This document shows positions 15,871 to 25,010 of a DNA stretch of 33,463 bases, one piece after another (position 1 is the first letter of the stretch; every line of letters begins with the position of its first letter). Source of the DNA: Cyanobacteria bacterium QS_4_48_99 (GTDB lineage: Bacteria > Cyanobacteriota > Cyanobacteriia > Cyanobacteriales > Rubidibacteraceae); contig PXPT01000138.1 in the NCBI GenBank assembly GCA_003021505.1, positions 1-33,463 on the forward strand. Reading direction: 5' to 3'. Below the pieces are notes generated by a model that searched no databases, had not been told where the DNA came from, and saw only the letters and a program-made list of their open reading frames with translations. A program made the translations under genes and the position numbers.

Positions 15871-16314
15871 CTCCCAGTATTGTTGATGGCTCTCATCGGC
15901 TAAGTAGTAGGTAGAAGCTGGCTGAATCTGGGTGACAATTTCGCATGCGAACTTTCCCGAATTGGCAAGCTTGCGCTTTGACTTCCTGGCTGCTTCCTCC
16001 TGTTGCTGAGTGTGGAAAAAGATGACAGAGCGATATTGTTCCCCTCTATCAGGACCTTGGCGGTTAAGCTGTGTAGGGTCGTGAATCGACCAAAACACCT
16101 CCAGCAGCTCCTCATAACTCACTTGTTCCGGGTCGTACTCTACTTGTACAACCTCTGCGTGTCCCGTAATCCTAGATAGAACATCGAGATAACATGGGTT
16201 CGGAAAATGCCCACCCATGTATCCCACGGACGTCGATTTCACGCCCTCGAGTTTGCGAAACGCTGCTTCTATTCCCCAGAAACAGCCAGCACCAAAGGTA
16301 GCTTTTTGCATCAT
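15844..16314 (-). CDS. msrA: peptide methionine-S-sulfoxide reductase MsrA
   Basis: MsrA repairs oxidised methionine (S-sulfoxide) in proteins. The start at 16314 gives [16 protein letters not shown], with the catalytic cysteine in GCFWG. The further upstream codons (from 16335) are not family-like. The body shows the expected [32 protein letters not shown] (conserved aspartate and glutamine region) and YRSVIFFHT. Length is about 156 aa, slightly short. After ESHQQYWEA the C-terminus (RCKSVRA and stop) is encoded by the dispersed pyrimidine-rich element, suggesting the original end was replaced. The gene is convergent with speA and lies downstream of ispH on the same strand with an intergenic gap of about 80 bp. 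Confidence 0.93.
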   Translation of the reverse strand: MMQKATFGAGCFWGIEAAFRKLEGVKSTSVGYMGGHFPNPCYLDVLSRITGHAEVVQVEYDPEQVSYEELLEVFWSIHDPTQLNRQGPDRGEQYRSVIFFHTQQQEEAARKSKRKLANSGKFACEIVTQIQPASTYYLADESHQQYWEARCKSVRA

Positions 16315-16392
16315 CCCAACAACCCAAAATGGCAAAACAAACTAATTCAGAACTCTGAACTCGTGTGACCAACAATTAACAACTGGCTTGGC

Positions 16393-17601
16393 TTACCCCA
16401 CGACTGCTGGTGCTTTTAGCTCAAAAATCTTTTCAATCGCCTCTTCCACCACTCGATCCGGGGTTGAAGCACCAGAGGTCACGCCGATGACAGTTGACCC
16501 TTCGGGAAGCCAGTTTTCGCTCACTTCTAAATCTTTGCCAAGTGGCTTATGTTCAATGCGATTTCCCAAACCAATCCGTTCGGCGCTATCAATGTGATAA
16601 GAAGGAATGCCACGCTTGATCGCAATCTCTTGCAGGTGAGTTGTATTTGAGGAATTAAAGCCGCCAATAACCACCATAAGGGAGAGGTCTTCTTTGACTA
16701 AATCAAACATGGCATCTTGGCGCTCTTGCGTGGCATCGCAGATGGTGTTGAAGCTCATGAAATGGTTATTTCCCTTGGTAGGACCATATTTTTTGAGCAT
16801 GGTGCGCTCAAACAGCTTCCCAATCTGTTCTGTTTCGCTTTTGAGCATGGTGGTTTGGTTGGCAACGCCGACGTAGTCTAAATCTTTGTCGGGGTCAAAT
16901 CCAGCCGAGCTTGCCTCCCCAAATTTGCTCATAAATTCTTCTTTGTCCCCACCGTGGAGAATGTAGTCGGCAACGTATTCTGCCTCTTCTAGATTGAGTA
17001 CAACCAGATATTTATCGGCAAAGGAACTGGTGGCAACTGTTTCTTCGTGATGGTATTTGCCGTGGATAATGGAGGTATAGCGGCGTTTTTTATGCTTCTC
17101 CACCGAACTCCAAACCTTGGATACCCAAGGGCAAGTGGTATCGACAATTGTGCAACCCTTGTCATTGAGAAGTCGCATTTCGCTGACGCTAGCGCCAAAG
17201 GCTGGTAGGATAACTACGTCGCCATTACCGACAACAGAGAAGTCTTTCTCTCCGTATTCGACTGGAATGAAGCCCACTTCCATTTCCCGCAAGTGCTGAT
17301 TCACCGAAGGGTTATGGATAATTTCGTTAGTAATCCAGATTTGCTGATTGGGGAAGTGCTGGCGGGTTTCGTAAGCCATTGCCACCGAGCGTTCCACTCC
17401 CCAACAAAAACCAAATGCTTCTGCTAGGCAAATGGTGACATCGCCTTGTTGCAGTCGATAGTTGTTGTTGCGAATTTTGGTGATGAGACTGCTTTGATAC
17501 TCTGACTTAAGAGTTTCACTAACTTCGGCTTCATGACCAAAGCCCTTGCGGTGATAATTTTCAGATTTGTGAAGCGATCGCTTAAAAGCTTTTGTATCCA
17601 T
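16393..17601 (-). CDS. ispH: 4-hydroxy-3-methylbut-2-enyl diphosphate reductase
   Basis: IspH makes IPP and DMAPP, the last step of the MEP isoprenoid pathway, in the cytoplasm, using a [4Fe-4S] cluster ligated by three cysteines. The ligands are visible as C66 in [13 protein letters not shown]157 in [10 protein letters not shown] and C288 in [10 protein letters not shown]. The acid pair E186-E187 in [10 protein letters not shown] is at the expected proton-donor site. At 402 aa it is the longer cyanobacterial/plastid form, with an N-terminal extension before residue 50. The ATG at 17601 fits this. No Shine-Dalgarno sequence is obvious. msrA follows on the same strand after roughly 80 bp. Confidence 0.96.
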   Translation of the reverse strand: MDTKAFKRSLHKSENYHRKGFGHEAEVSETLKSEYQSSLITKIRNNNYRLQQGDVTICLAEAFGFCWGVERSVAMAYETRQHFPNQQIWITNEIIHNPSVNQHLREMEVGFIPVEYGEKDFSVVGNGDVVILPAFGASVSEMRLLNDKGCTIVDTTCPWVSKVWSSVEKHKKRRYTSIIHGKYHHEETVATSSFADKYLVVLNLEEAEYVADYILHGGDKEEFMSKFGEASSAGFDPDKDLDYVGVANQTTMLKSETEQIGKLFERTMLKKYGPTKGNNHFMSFNTICDATQERQDAMFDLVKEDLSLMVVIGGFNSSNTTHLQEIAIKRGIPSYHIDSAERIGLGNRIEHKPLGKDLEVSENWLPEGSTVIGVTSGASTPDRVVEEAIEKIFELKAPAVVG

Positions 17602-17746
17602 TTGCGATTAATTTTGTGCTAACAATGTACAGTTAATCGGATTCTCTTCAATGATAGGATGCCAGCGCCAAATTATCGAAGGTGAAGCACCACTTCTCCA
17701 TATCCGGTAATTTTCTAGAAGCTGCTTATTAAAATAACTTTTTAGC

Positions 17747-17782
17747 CAAAAAATGCCCGCCCTCGACTAAGATCAGGCGGGC
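17747..17782 (-). terminator. intrinsic terminator downstream of amt
   Basis: On the minus strand GCCCGCC pairs with GGCGGGC (7 bp, 14-nt loop; plus-strand positions 17755-17761 and 17776-17782). It is followed after one A by six Ts. It lies about 260 bp past the amt stop, so it would end an amt transcript that runs through the repeat element. Confidence 0.75.
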
Positions 17783-17799
17783 TTGTCTCGAGGCAACTC

Positions 17800-17990
17800 C
17801 CGAAAGAAGTGAGAGGGTGAGGCGTGAGCGCGTGAGGGCGTGCAAAAAAGCAGAGGGGCAGGGGAGCAGGGGAGAAAGAAGTGAGAGCGTGAGGGCGTGA
17901 GAGAGTTGGAAATAGGAAGAAATTTTTCGAGCAAACAAGCCCACTTTCTCCCTCATTCGCTCATCCCTCACTCCTCACTTGCCTCCTCCG
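17800..17990. repeat. low-complexity dispersed element, copy 2 (inverted relative to copy 1)
   Basis: It contains GTGAGAGGGTGAGGCGTGAG units, a GGGGCAGGGGAGCAGGGG run and GTGAGAGCGTGAGGGCGTGA. On the minus strand a core beginning TGGGCTTGTTTGCTCGAAAA corresponds to copy 1 at 15710-15747. CTCACTCCTCAC units follow on the right. Together with copy 1 it brackets msrA-ispH as an inverted pair. Confidence 0.7.
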
Positions 17991-18045
17991 CACCTCTTTC
18001 TTTACCTAGAGTCGAAACCTGCTGTCAACCCAGTTAGAAGAACCT

Positions 18046-19596
18046 TTAGGTTTCTGAGCTACGAGTAACGTCACTGCTGCTGCTACCGATGCTACTTACA
18101 CTGCTGCCACTGAAAATATCAGTTTCCTTGACAAATCCACTGTAGGATTCCATGGCGTGTTCGCCAATGTCCAAGCCTTGAATTTCTTCTTCGGTTCCCA
18201 CACGAATTCCTCCCAATACTTTCAGCGCCATCCAGAAAATGCTGCTGGCAATCACAGTGAAAAGACCAATTGAGCCAATACCGAGGAGTTGGATTAAAAG
18301 TTGCTCGAAACCTCGATACTCTGGGGCAAAGATAGCCACAGCAATGGTTCCCCACATGCCACAAATGAGGTGGACTGAAATCGCGCCCACTGGGTCGTCA
18401 ATTTTAATTGCATCAAAAAAGGCGACGGCAAAAACAACGATGATGCCGGCAATTGCACCAATTACCACTGCACCCCATAAAGTAACTGAGGCACAGCCCG
18501 CTGTAATTCCGACCAAACCAGCGAGTACGCCGTTGACAATCATGGAAAGGTCTGGCTTCCCATCTTTTGCCCAGGAAGTGACCGTCGCAAGGATTGCACC
18601 TGCTGCTGCTGACAAGTTTGTGGTCAAAGCAATGTAGGGCACATTCGCCGTAGCTGCTAGCTCCGAGCCTGGGTTGAAGCCGAACCAGCCAATCCAGAGA
18701 ATCAAGCACCCCAGGGTAGCAAGGCTCATATTGTGACCGGGAATGGCCTTCGTTCTGCCGTCTTCCCTGTATTTGCCCTCGCGCGGTCCTAACAATGCTG
18801 CTCCCATCAAGGCAGCCCAGCCACCGACAGAGTGAACGACTGTGGAGCCTGCAAAATCTTGGAAGCCGTTCTCACCAACATTTCCTAGCCAGCCACTGCC
18901 GCTCCAAACCCAGTGTCCAGTAATGGGGTAGGAGATGGCTACAAGTAGCACACTGAAGATGATAAAGTCCACAAATTTAATTCTCTCTGCCACAGCACCA
19001 GAAACAATCGTTGCTGCGGTTCCGGCGAAGGCAACCTGGAACAGGAAAGATACAGCGACGGGGACGTTAGCCGGATATGGCTCTTGCCCATAGGCAGTTG
19101 GGTCGCCAGCTAAGAAAGGAGCTGCCCAGCCAATCCAGCTATTTCCATTGGCCCCATACATTAAGGCATACCCGATGATCCAATAGGAAATTGTTGCCAA
19201 ACCGAATACAATTAGGTTCTTGGAGAGGATGTTAACAGCATTTTTTTGGCGACAGAAACCTGTTTCTAGCATCCCAAACCCGGCGTTCATGAAAATTACC
19301 AAAACGGCTGCGATGGTAAGAAAGATGGCATCGAGAGTTGTGCTTAATTCTTCCACACTTCCCGGCGACTCGAAGCCGGGTGGCGCTCCCTGAGCTGAGG
19401 CAGCCTGATTCCAAACAATGACTATAATGGCGGTTAGAGGAATGCAGGCAATCCAGTAGGGAGAAAACAGTCGCCCCATTGTTTTCAAAGGCTCGACATA
19501 CGAAGTATCCCGACTCGGTGAGGAGCGTACTCGCGAACTAGGTTGCTGACTTTCGGTAGTCAGTTTCTTTTTTTTTTGTGTTGACTTAGACATCAT
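18046..19596 (-). CDS. amt: ammonium transporter (Amt family)
   Basis: This inner-membrane channel imports ammonium or ammonia. The protein is 516 aa from the ATG at 19596 (a GTG sits one codon upstream). A charged N-terminus is followed by a hydrophobic segment and ASAQG near residue 70, like a signal peptide. About eleven transmembrane helices follow. The Amt signature reads [17 protein letters not shown], and the twin pore histidines are expected in [12 protein letters not shown] and [12 protein letters not shown]. The C-terminal cytoplasmic tail after [20 protein letters not shown] is the region that in other cyanobacteria meets PII (GlnB), and [12 protein letters not shown] is family-typical. 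Expression is normally NtcA-controlled, but I found no clean GTA-N8-TAC in the upstream 140 bases. Confidence 0.96.
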   Translation of the reverse strand: MMSKSTQKKKKLTTESQQPSSRVRSSPSRDTSYVEPLKTMGRLFSPYWIACIPLTAIIVIVWNQAASAQGAPPGFESPGSVEELSTTLDAIFLTIAAVLVIFMNAGFGMLETGFCRQKNAVNILSKNLIVFGLATISYWIIGYALMYGANGNSWIGWAAPFLAGDPTAYGQEPYPANVPVAVSFLFQVAFAGTAATIVSGAVAERIKFVDFIIFSVLLVAISYPITGHWVWSGSGWLGNVGENGFQDFAGSTVVHSVGGWAALMGAALLGPREGKYREDGRTKAIPGHNMSLATLGCLILWIGWFGFNPGSELAATANVPYIALTTNLSAAAGAILATVTSWAKDGKPDLSMIVNGVLAGLVGITAGCASVTLWGAVVIGAIAGIIVVFAVAFFDAIKIDDPVGAISVHLICGMWGTIAVAIFAPEYRGFEQLLIQLLGIGSIGLFTVIASSIFWMALKVLGGIRVGTEEEIQGLDIGEHAMESYSGFVKETDIFSGSSVSSIGSSSSDVTRSSET

Positions 19597-19908
19597 CACT
19601 GGTTATATCGGAGTGGTCACTACATAGTTACTAGGTTCATTTGTTAGTGGAACTCAACAGAACTCGCTGCTCGGGTTGACAGTGGAGCTTTACTTGAATT
19701 TGTGCCCAAAGTTAAGTAGCGATCGCACAAAATAGAGAATTTGAAAAAACTCACAGTCCTGTTGACCAACGGTCGCGTGCTGTGCTCCGCCGTATTACGG
19801 CGAAGTAATCTGCGACTCCCTCAATCGTTACAAATTTTGTATTTCTGCGTTCCGATTTTCTGTATCAAGGTATACATTTTGCCTGATAACCCCATGCAGA
19901 TGATGGAT
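19597..19908. other. intergenic region between amt and purE
   Basis: This holds one HIP1 octamer near 19720 and a perfect hairpin, CGCCGTA at 19788-19794 with TACGGCG at 19796-19802. The palindromic core resembles cyanobacterial dispersed palindromes. A 69-residue open frame starting at a TTG overlaps purE antisense and is not credible. Confidence 0.5.
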
Positions 19909-20442
19909 TTAGTCGTCATTGTTGTTGGCGAGATACTGCTTAACGCCTAAATTTTCAATGCGGGATTGCTTTTCTAATACCGACTGCGCTGAATCTTGGC
20001 GATACTGCTGAACCTGTTGTAGTAATTCAGGTTGGCTAGAGGCGAGGATTTGTACTGCTAACAAGCCCGCGTTTTTCGCATTACCAATGGCGACGGTGGC
20101 GACCGGAATTCCCCGTGGCATTTGTACGATGGAATAGAGAGAATCGATTCCTTGTAAGTGGCGGGTTGAGATGGGCACTCCAATCACTGGTAAAGGGGTG
20201 AGAGATGCCACCATACCGGGGAGATGGGCAGCTCCACCAGCAGCAGCAATAATTACTTTTATCCCTCGCTGGTGGGCAGTTTTAGCGTAGTCCACCATGC
20301 GTTCTGGGGTGCGGTGGGCAGAAATGATCGCCACTTCATACTCAACGCTGAATTCTTCACAGATAGCGATCGCGCCTTGCATGGTGGGCAAATCGGAATC
20401 GCTGCCCATAATAATGCCAATCGATGGTGTATTACTACTCAT
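19909..20442 (-). CDS. purE: N5-carboxyaminoimidazole ribonucleotide mutase
   Basis: PurE interconverts N5-CAIR and CAIR in purine synthesis, and the class I enzyme acts as an octamer. Landmarks are [13 protein letters not shown] at 9-21, [10 protein letters not shown] at 40-49 with the catalytic histidine, [12 protein letters not shown] near 66-77 and the [12 protein letters not shown] segment ([12 protein letters not shown]). The length of 177 aa includes a slightly longer C-terminal tail with repeated NN and DD. The gene is divergent from the NFACT-family gene, with 160 bp between them containing a short dispersed repeat. Confidence 0.97.
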   Translation of the reverse strand: MSSNTPSIGIIMGSDSDLPTMQGAIAICEEFSVEYEVAIISAHRTPERMVDYAKTAHQRGIKVIIAAAGGAAHLPGMVASLTPLPVIGVPISTRHLQGIDSLYSIVQMPRGIPVATVAIGNAKNAGLLAVQILASSQPELLQQVQQYRQDSAQSVLEKQSRIENLGVKQYLANNNDD

Positions 20443-20449
20443 AACAGAA

Positions 20450-20495
20450 GAACTTCGGATTTGGGATTTTAGATTTGGGATTAAAAAGAATTACC
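20450..20495. repeat. GATTTGGGATT-type dispersed repeat
   Basis: CGGATTTGGGATTTTAGATT and a following TTGGGATT repeat lie between the purE and NFACT starts. A variant, GATTTGGGATTGCGGATTTT, occurs at 29361-29381 after sdhB. Both are intergenic. Confidence 0.5.
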
Positions 20496-20602
20496 ACAAT
20501 TCCATGATCGAGAGGCAATCCACCTCCCTTGATTATCGCAATGAGTTGGCTCGGGAGAATTAGCGCTAAACTAACAGCCGTAGCGATCGCCAAAAATCTT
20601 AC

Positions 20603-22354
20603 ATGCAACCGGTTGACTTGACCACTTTAAATGCTACTTGTGCGGAACTGTGCCGTGAGTGGATTCCGGCACGAACCGAACAAGTGTATCAACGCGATCG
20701 CTACACCATTGCCCTCGCCTTACGCACTCTCAAACAGCGGGGCTGGCTAACAATTTCCTGGCATCCTGAAGCCGCCCGGATTTGCATAGGCGATTCACCA
20801 CCGCGCGTCCCGGATACCTTTACCTTTAGTGACCAATTGCGACATCAGTTGCGCGGATTGGCACTGATTGCGATCGAAGCGATCGCTCCCTGGGAGCGAG
20901 TACTAGACCTTCAATTCGCCTCCCGTCCAGGCGAGCCAGCCCTCTGGCATCTCTATGCCGAAATAATGGGGAAATATAGCAATCTTATTCTCACGGATGC
21001 CGACAACCAGATTGTCACCGCTGCTCACCAAGTCAGCCCAGCACAATCTAGCATCCGCCCAGTACAAACCGGGCAGCCCTATGAGCCTCCTCCCCCACTC
21101 ACCGAAACAACGCCCAGCTTGAGCGAACCCCAACCACACTGGCAAGAGCGCGTTAGCCTGGTTCCAGGAGCGATCAAACGTCAGCTTCTCAAGAGTTATC
21201 GGGGATTAAGTCCCGCGCTAGTGGACTCCCTTGTCAAAGTCGCTGGCATTGACCCCAACCAATCTACCGAAAGCTTAACCGCCTCAGATTGGCAAAGACT
21301 ATTTCAACGCTGGCAAGAATGGTTGCAGGCGCTAGAAACCGCCCAGTTTCAACCAGGCTGGACTGAGAAGACTTACACTGTCCTCGGTTGGGGGATCACC
21401 GAGCCAGCCAAGGATGTACAAATCCTACTCCATCGCTACTACACAGATGCCCTCAATCAACAAACTTTCAAACAACTGCGCCACCAGCTTGTGCAGAAAG
21501 TCAGCAGCTTGCGAGAAAAATTGCGTCAAAAAGCACGCACCTTTGCTGAACGCTTGCAGCAATCGGACGAGGCGGAAGCGTATCGCCAAAAAGCCGACTT
21601 ATTAATGGCTCACTTGCAATACTGCCAACCGGGGCAAACCTCCATCACTCTCTCAGATTTTGAAACCGGAGAACCGATTAAAATTTCCCTAAATCCAGAA
21701 AATAACGCCGTGCAGAATGCCCAAGCCCTTTACAAGCGCCACCAAAAACTCAAACGCGCTCGCACTGCCGTTAAACCGCTACTCAAAGAAACTAAAGAAG
21801 AGATCGAGTATCTTGACCGGGTAGAGGCTGCCCTGAGCCAGATGGAGCAATACAGTCGCCCAGAAGACTTAAAGGCATTAGAAGAAATCCGCGAGGAACT
21901 CATTCAGCAAAGGTATCTCACTCCCCCGAAAGAGCGCAGCCGTAGCAGTAGCGATGAATCTCAACCCGATTGCTATCGCACACCTAGCGGATGGGAATTG
22001 TTGATTGGGCGCAACAATCGCCAAAATGACCAGCTCAGTTTTAGGACGGCTAGTGATTACGACCTCTGGTTTCATACGCAAGAGATTCCAGGAAGTCACG
22101 TGCTGCTGCGTTTACAGCCGGGGGCTGTGCCAGAGGAAGCAGATTTACAGTTTGTTGCTAACTTAGCAGCTTACTACAGTCGAGCGCGTCAGAGTGACCA
22201 AGTTCCTGTTGTCTACGCCGAACCTAAATACGTTTCCAAACCCAAAGGAGCAAAGCCTGGTATGGTGATTTATGAGCAAGAGCGCGTCCTCTGGGGTCGT
22301 CCGCAAGAAGCTAGCTCTTACCGAATGGAAAATGAATCGTCCAGAAAAAATTAA
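20603..22354 (+). CDS. NFACT-family protein (RqcH/Rqc2-like, FbpA/Tae2)
   Basis: This 583-residue protein starts with MQPVDLTTLNATCAELC, the family-typical N-terminus (the fold shares features with Fpg DNA glycosylase but is used for tRNA binding). A long charged coiled-coil region spans about residues 290-460, with LREKLRQKARTFAERLQQSD and KTRTAVKPLLKE-like helices. The NFACT-R domain lies near 470-570: GWELLIGRNNRQNDQLSFRT, YDLWFHTQEIPGSHVLLR, VYAEPKYVSKPKGAKPG and RVLWGRP. In bacteria such proteins can sense stalled 50S subunits and add C-terminal alanine tails. Older annotations call them fibronectin-binding. Whether this cyanobacterial form tails peptides is unproven. Confidence 0.93.
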   Translation: MQPVDLTTLNATCAELCREWIPARTEQVYQRDRYTIALALRTLKQRGWLTISWHPEAARICIGDSPPRVPDTFTFSDQLRHQLRGLALIAIEAIAPWERVLDLQFASRPGEPALWHLYAEIMGKYSNLILTDADNQIVTAAHQVSPAQSSIRPVQTGQPYEPPPPLTETTPSLSEPQPHWQERVSLVPGAIKRQLLKSYRGLSPALVDSLVKVAGIDPNQSTESLTASDWQRLFQRWQEWLQALETAQFQPGWTEKTYTVLGWGITEPAKDVQILLHRYYTDALNQQTFKQLRHQLVQKVSSLREKLRQKARTFAERLQQSDEAEAYRQKADLLMAHLQYCQPGQTSITLSDFETGEPIKISLNPENNAVQNAQALYKRHQKLKRARTAVKPLLKETKEEIEYLDRVEAALSQMEQYSRPEDLKALEEIREELIQQRYLTPPKERSRSSSDESQPDCYRTPSGWELLIGRNNRQNDQLSFRTASDYDLWFHTQEIPGSHVLLRLQPGAVPEEADLQFVANLAAYYSRARQSDQVPVVYAEPKYVSKPKGAKPGMVIYEQERVLWGRPQEASSYRMENESSRKN

Positions 22355-22383
22355 GTTTGTTCACAACAATCCGTGTTTCCTGT

Positions 22384-22522
22384 TACAGTACAGTTTGGGC
22401 AAAGAAATTTAAACGAAGTGCTGTGCTGAGATGGGATCGCGCAGCGCAAATTTCTTTCGAGCATAACGACAACGAAAACGAAGATACTAACCAACTGCGG
22501 CACAGTTGGTTCTTTTTTTTTC
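22384..22522 (+). ncRNA. candidate structured RNA or 3' UTR downstream of the NFACT gene
   Basis: AAAGAAATTT (22401-22410) pairs perfectly with AAATTTCTTT (22448-22457). Inside, GTGCTGTGC (22418-22426) pairs with GCGCAGCGC (22439-22447) with two G-U pairs, stacking directly on the outer stem. A terminator hairpin follows at 22491. A weak promoter may lie upstream: TTCACA (22360-22365), 18 bp, TACAGT (22384-22389). It may be an independent small RNA or a 3' UTR; I cannot tell which. Confidence 0.4.
22491..22522 (+). terminator. intrinsic terminator after the NFACT gene
   Basis: CCAACTG (22491-22497), a CGGCA loop, CAGTTGG (22503-22509), then a T-rich tract TTCTTTTTTTTTCT. A strong, classical rho-independent structure. 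Confidence 0.85.
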
Positions 22523-22544
22523 TTTATGTCTCTGTTGGGTAGGA

Positions 22545-22690
22545 AATCGGGGAAAGGTGAGGAGTTAGGAGTGAAGGTTGCAGGTTAAAGGTTAAAGGTT
22601 AAAGTTTTTTCCCCTGCTCCCCCTGCTTTTCCTGCCTCCTCTACTCCCCTGCCTCCTCTGCTCACGCCCTCGCGCCTCACTACTACACTA
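22545..22690. repeat. low-complexity intergenic repeat with GGTTAAA heptamers
   Basis: GTGAGGAGTTAGGAGTGAAG is followed by AGGTTGCAGGTTAAAGG and further GGTTAAA units (three in tandem near 22583-22604), then CCCCTGCTCCCCCTGC runs and CTCACGCCCTCGCGCCTCAC. The purine-left, pyrimidine-right layout resembles copies 1 and 2 near msrA-ispH but lacks their core. The heptamer recurs at 31688-31716. Confidence 0.6.
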
Positions 22691-22713
22691 CAGATGCAAA
22701 GCGCTGTAATTAC

Positions 22714-24417
22714 CTAGAAAGTAAAAGTGGTTCGGACAACACCAATTACAAGGTCATCGTTGTCATTGTCATGATTGGGATCCGTCACCCATATCACTCC
22801 AGGCGTAACTGCGATATTGTCCGTAAAATGATACTCGTAGAATGCCTCCAGGTGCAGCGAACTATCCTCATCTTCGTCCCTGAGGTTGGGCAAATTGATG
22901 CTGGAGTCAGTCACCCGAGGCTCCATACCAACAACGATGCCGCCCAGACTGCCTTCCTTACCCAAATCGGGGAAAGCTAGAGTAACCGCCCAGTTCCAAA
23001 TATAGAGATTGCCACGCTCAATGGTTCCGCCTAGGGTAGAGAGTGTGGTGGCATTCCTATAGCTAGCCCAACCTCCCAGAACAAAGTGATCGCTCAACTG
23101 CCAAGATAGTTCTACACCATAGGAATTACTGGAAGTAGGAACCGCTCCTACACCAAACTGCTCATCCGTAAACGAGCGGAAGTTAGAAAGATCACTCCCA
23201 GTGCCAGTGTCCTGTTGACTATAGGAGTGAACGTAGGTTAAGCCCAGGTTAAAGGAGTCGCTCGGTGTAAATACTAGTTGAGCTAAAGCACTATAGGGAC
23301 CATTAAACAAACCATTTCCAGGTGATGGCTCATTCGCCTCACTCGTCACGTATCCTAGACTCAACTCCAAGTTGTCTCCCAATTCGTTTCTGAGGGCAAT
23401 CCCGGTATCTCCCACCCCGTAATAAATCGAGTTGCGAGTTCCAAACACCGAAACAGCACCACTGCCACCGTCTCCGTCTAAGAAATTGACAGTATCAGCA
23501 AAATCATCGGCAGCGCCCCCATTGGCAAGCAGCCAAACTTCACTGCTGTCAGTAATAGGGAAGCTATACAACAGAACTTCAAGACCAATATCATTACCTT
23601 CGCCTTGTGCAAAAGTAACCTGACCCTCTGCAAAAGCAATTTCACCCTGAGGAGTGCCAGTAACTCCACCAAATTGAGGAAAGTTACCAGCCGAGAGTCG
23701 CGTAAACAGCAAATCTTCACCAGTGAAGCTTGTTTCTAACTCTAGGCGCGTTCGGTGTCCCAAAACTGGCACTTCATCGAGTTCCTCACCCTCATCAACA
23801 TCTTCTCCTGCCAGGACACTTCCCAATCCAAAAACAACTTCCCCAATGAGCTGGGTTGTAGTGGAAAACTGATTTTCCTCTAAGACAGAGGCGCGCTCTT
23901 CGAGATTATCCACTTGCGTGCCCAGGGTGGCCAGTTCCGCTTGGAATTCCTGAACTAGCCTCTCCAAGGTTTCCAAGTCCTCGGGGGCAACCTGCTGCTG
24001 TTTTCCTTCTTCCTCGTCGGCACTGGCAGCAATCAGACCCTCTATCTCCTGCAAGCAAGCATTCAAACCAGCGGCAAATTCATATCGAGTTATTGCTCGG
24101 TTGCCTCGGAAAGTACCATTGGGGTAGCCTTCAATACAGCCGTAGCGTTCGACGAGATTGCGTAGCGCCTCGTAAGCCCAGTCACTAGGGGAAACGTCCC
24201 GCAGTTGAGAGGCACTGTTAACTTGCCCGATGTCGTTATTGCTATAGCGGCGTATTTTTTCTAAGACATTAGCCTTTTCCTTTCTGCCTTCTGCAAGAGT
24301 TTCCGGGGTTGTCTCGGTGGCGATCGCACTACCCGAAACGATATACGTCACTCCCACAAATACTGGGCTGAAAAGCAGAGTATTCCAGAATATTTTTCCT
24401 ATCATTATGTAGCTCAC
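22714..24417 (-). CDS. iron-uptake-type outer-membrane porin (SLH plus OprB-like barrel)
   Basis: This 567-residue protein has an N-terminal hydrophobic signal-like segment (residues 8-33, cleavage likely near SGSAIATE). An SLH domain follows at 73-122 (DVSPSDWAYEALRNLVERYG, then GYPNGTFRGNRAITRYEFAA), then a coiled coil at 145-182 (LETLERLVQEFQAELATLG, QVDNLEERASVLEEN). A barrel of about 380 residues with alternating strands ends VVRTTFTF, the final aromatic that outer-membrane porins use for assembly. This is the standard SLH-coil-barrel layout of cyanobacterial porins, in which the SLH domain contacts the peptidoglycan-linked polymer. Related proteins take up inorganic ions or iron, but the solute here is not readable. 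The upstream region has an AAGTAA-CA-TTACTT inverted repeat. Confidence 0.93.
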   Translation of the reverse strand: MSYIMIGKIFWNTLLFSPVFVGVTYIVSGSAIATETTPETLAEGRKEKANVLEKIRRYSNNDIGQVNSASQLRDVSPSDWAYEALRNLVERYGCIEGYPNGTFRGNRAITRYEFAAGLNACLQEIEGLIAASADEEEGKQQQVAPEDLETLERLVQEFQAELATLGTQVDNLEERASVLEENQFSTTTQLIGEVVFGLGSVLAGEDVDEGEELDEVPVLGHRTRLELETSFTGEDLLFTRLSAGNFPQFGGVTGTPQGEIAFAEGQVTFAQGEGNDIGLEVLLYSFPITDSSEVWLLANGGAADDFADTVNFLDGDGGSGAVSVFGTRNSIYYGVGDTGIALRNELGDNLELSLGYVTSEANEPSPGNGLFNGPYSALAQLVFTPSDSFNLGLTYVHSYSQQDTGTGSDLSNFRSFTDEQFGVGAVPTSSNSYGVELSWQLSDHFVLGGWASYRNATTLSTLGGTIERGNLYIWNWAVTLAFPDLGKEGSLGGIVVGMEPRVTDSSINLPNLRDEDEDSSLHLEAFYEYHFTDNIAVTPGVIWVTDPNHDNDNDDLVIGVVRTTFTF

Positions 24418-24737
24418 ACCCGTTCAACACTTTCGCAAAACGTAGGATTGCTCAATTCTGATTCATTCAGACGTAGTTGCAATTACTACAGCAAACCAGT
24501 TTTCTCAGAACTAGACAATCCTCTCCTAGGGCATGCAGTGAGGGCTTTTCATTTCGGTAGGTACACTAGCCGTTGCTGGTAGATGCATTAGGGAATAAGT
24601 AACATTACTTCATCCCTACATCCCCCTAAAGGGGAAATTAAGTGTTGCGGTAAATGTCGCTTCAAACTTGCCAAGCCCCGTTAATTTTGTTAGCTTAGTA
24701 AAGCACAAAAATTAAAAGAGCGCTGAAACGCGCAGTT
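24418..24737. other. intergenic region between the porin gene and tRNA-Phe
   Basis: A perfect AAGTAA / TTACTT inverted repeat with a 2-bp spacer lies at 24597-24610, about 180 bp before the porin start. It might be a regulator site. A CCCCCTAAAGGGG palindrome follows near 24622. No gene is seen. Confidence 0.4.
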
Positions 24738-24810
24738 GCCGGGATAGCTCAGTCGGTAGAGCAGTGGACTGAAAATCCTCGTGTCGGCGGTTCAAATCCG
24801 CCTCCTGGCA
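24738..24810 (+). tRNA. trnF: tRNA-Phe (anticodon GAA)
   Basis: A 73-nt cloverleaf is visible. Acceptor GCCGGGA pairs with TCCTGGC (one wobble pair), with discriminator A. The D arm is TAGCTCAGTCGGTAGAGCA, the anticodon stem-loop GGACTGAAAATCC (GAA at 24771-24773) and the T arm GGCGGTTCAAATCCGCC. CCA is not encoded, as is usual in cyanobacteria. Confidence 0.97.
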
Positions 24811-25010
24811 TTTTCAATGCGGCTTAATCTCATCTTGTGTGGCAGTGTTTCAGTATGTTTAGAAACTGAATAAAACTGTCTTGCCTCTGCCCAATCGGTG
24901 TCACCTTGAGTGGTATACTAGCCTGCATAAATAAATTGAGCGCCTGCGAAAGTTTTCCCGGAGATGGAGCTAGTTGCTCAGTGGGAAACTAGGCGAGGAA
25001 GGAAGGAAGT

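Larger units (their letters stand above)
17602..18045. other. intergenic region with terminator and repeat element
   Basis: This space between ispH and the ammonium transporter gene contains the intrinsic terminator at 17747-17782 and the second copy of the low-complexity element (17800-17990). I see no gene here. The 80-residue open frame across the repeat reads as low-complexity sequence. Confidence 0.6.
22355..22713. other. intergenic region with possible RNA structure, terminator and repeats
   Basis: This holds the candidate structured RNA (22384-22522) and, from 22545, a GTGAGGAGT/GGTTAAA/CCCCTGC low-complexity run like those near msrA. No protein gene is credible; a short open frame across the hairpin and terminator is not. 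Confidence 0.6.

Noticed and set aside
19597-19740. NtcA site upstream of amt
   Set aside because: No GTA-N8-TAC with acceptable spacing was found; GTAACTATGTAG is the nearest, but its spacing is wrong.
19741-19950. Plus-strand 69-residue open frame starting at TTG next to purE
   Set aside because: It overlaps purE antisense, starts at a TTG without a Shine-Dalgarno sequence, and encodes nothing family-like; the left part is a palindromic repeat.
22357-22542. 61-residue open frame after the NFACT gene
   Set aside because: It reads across a perfect hairpin and through the terminator T tract (giving FFFF), so it is better explained as RNA structure than as a protein.
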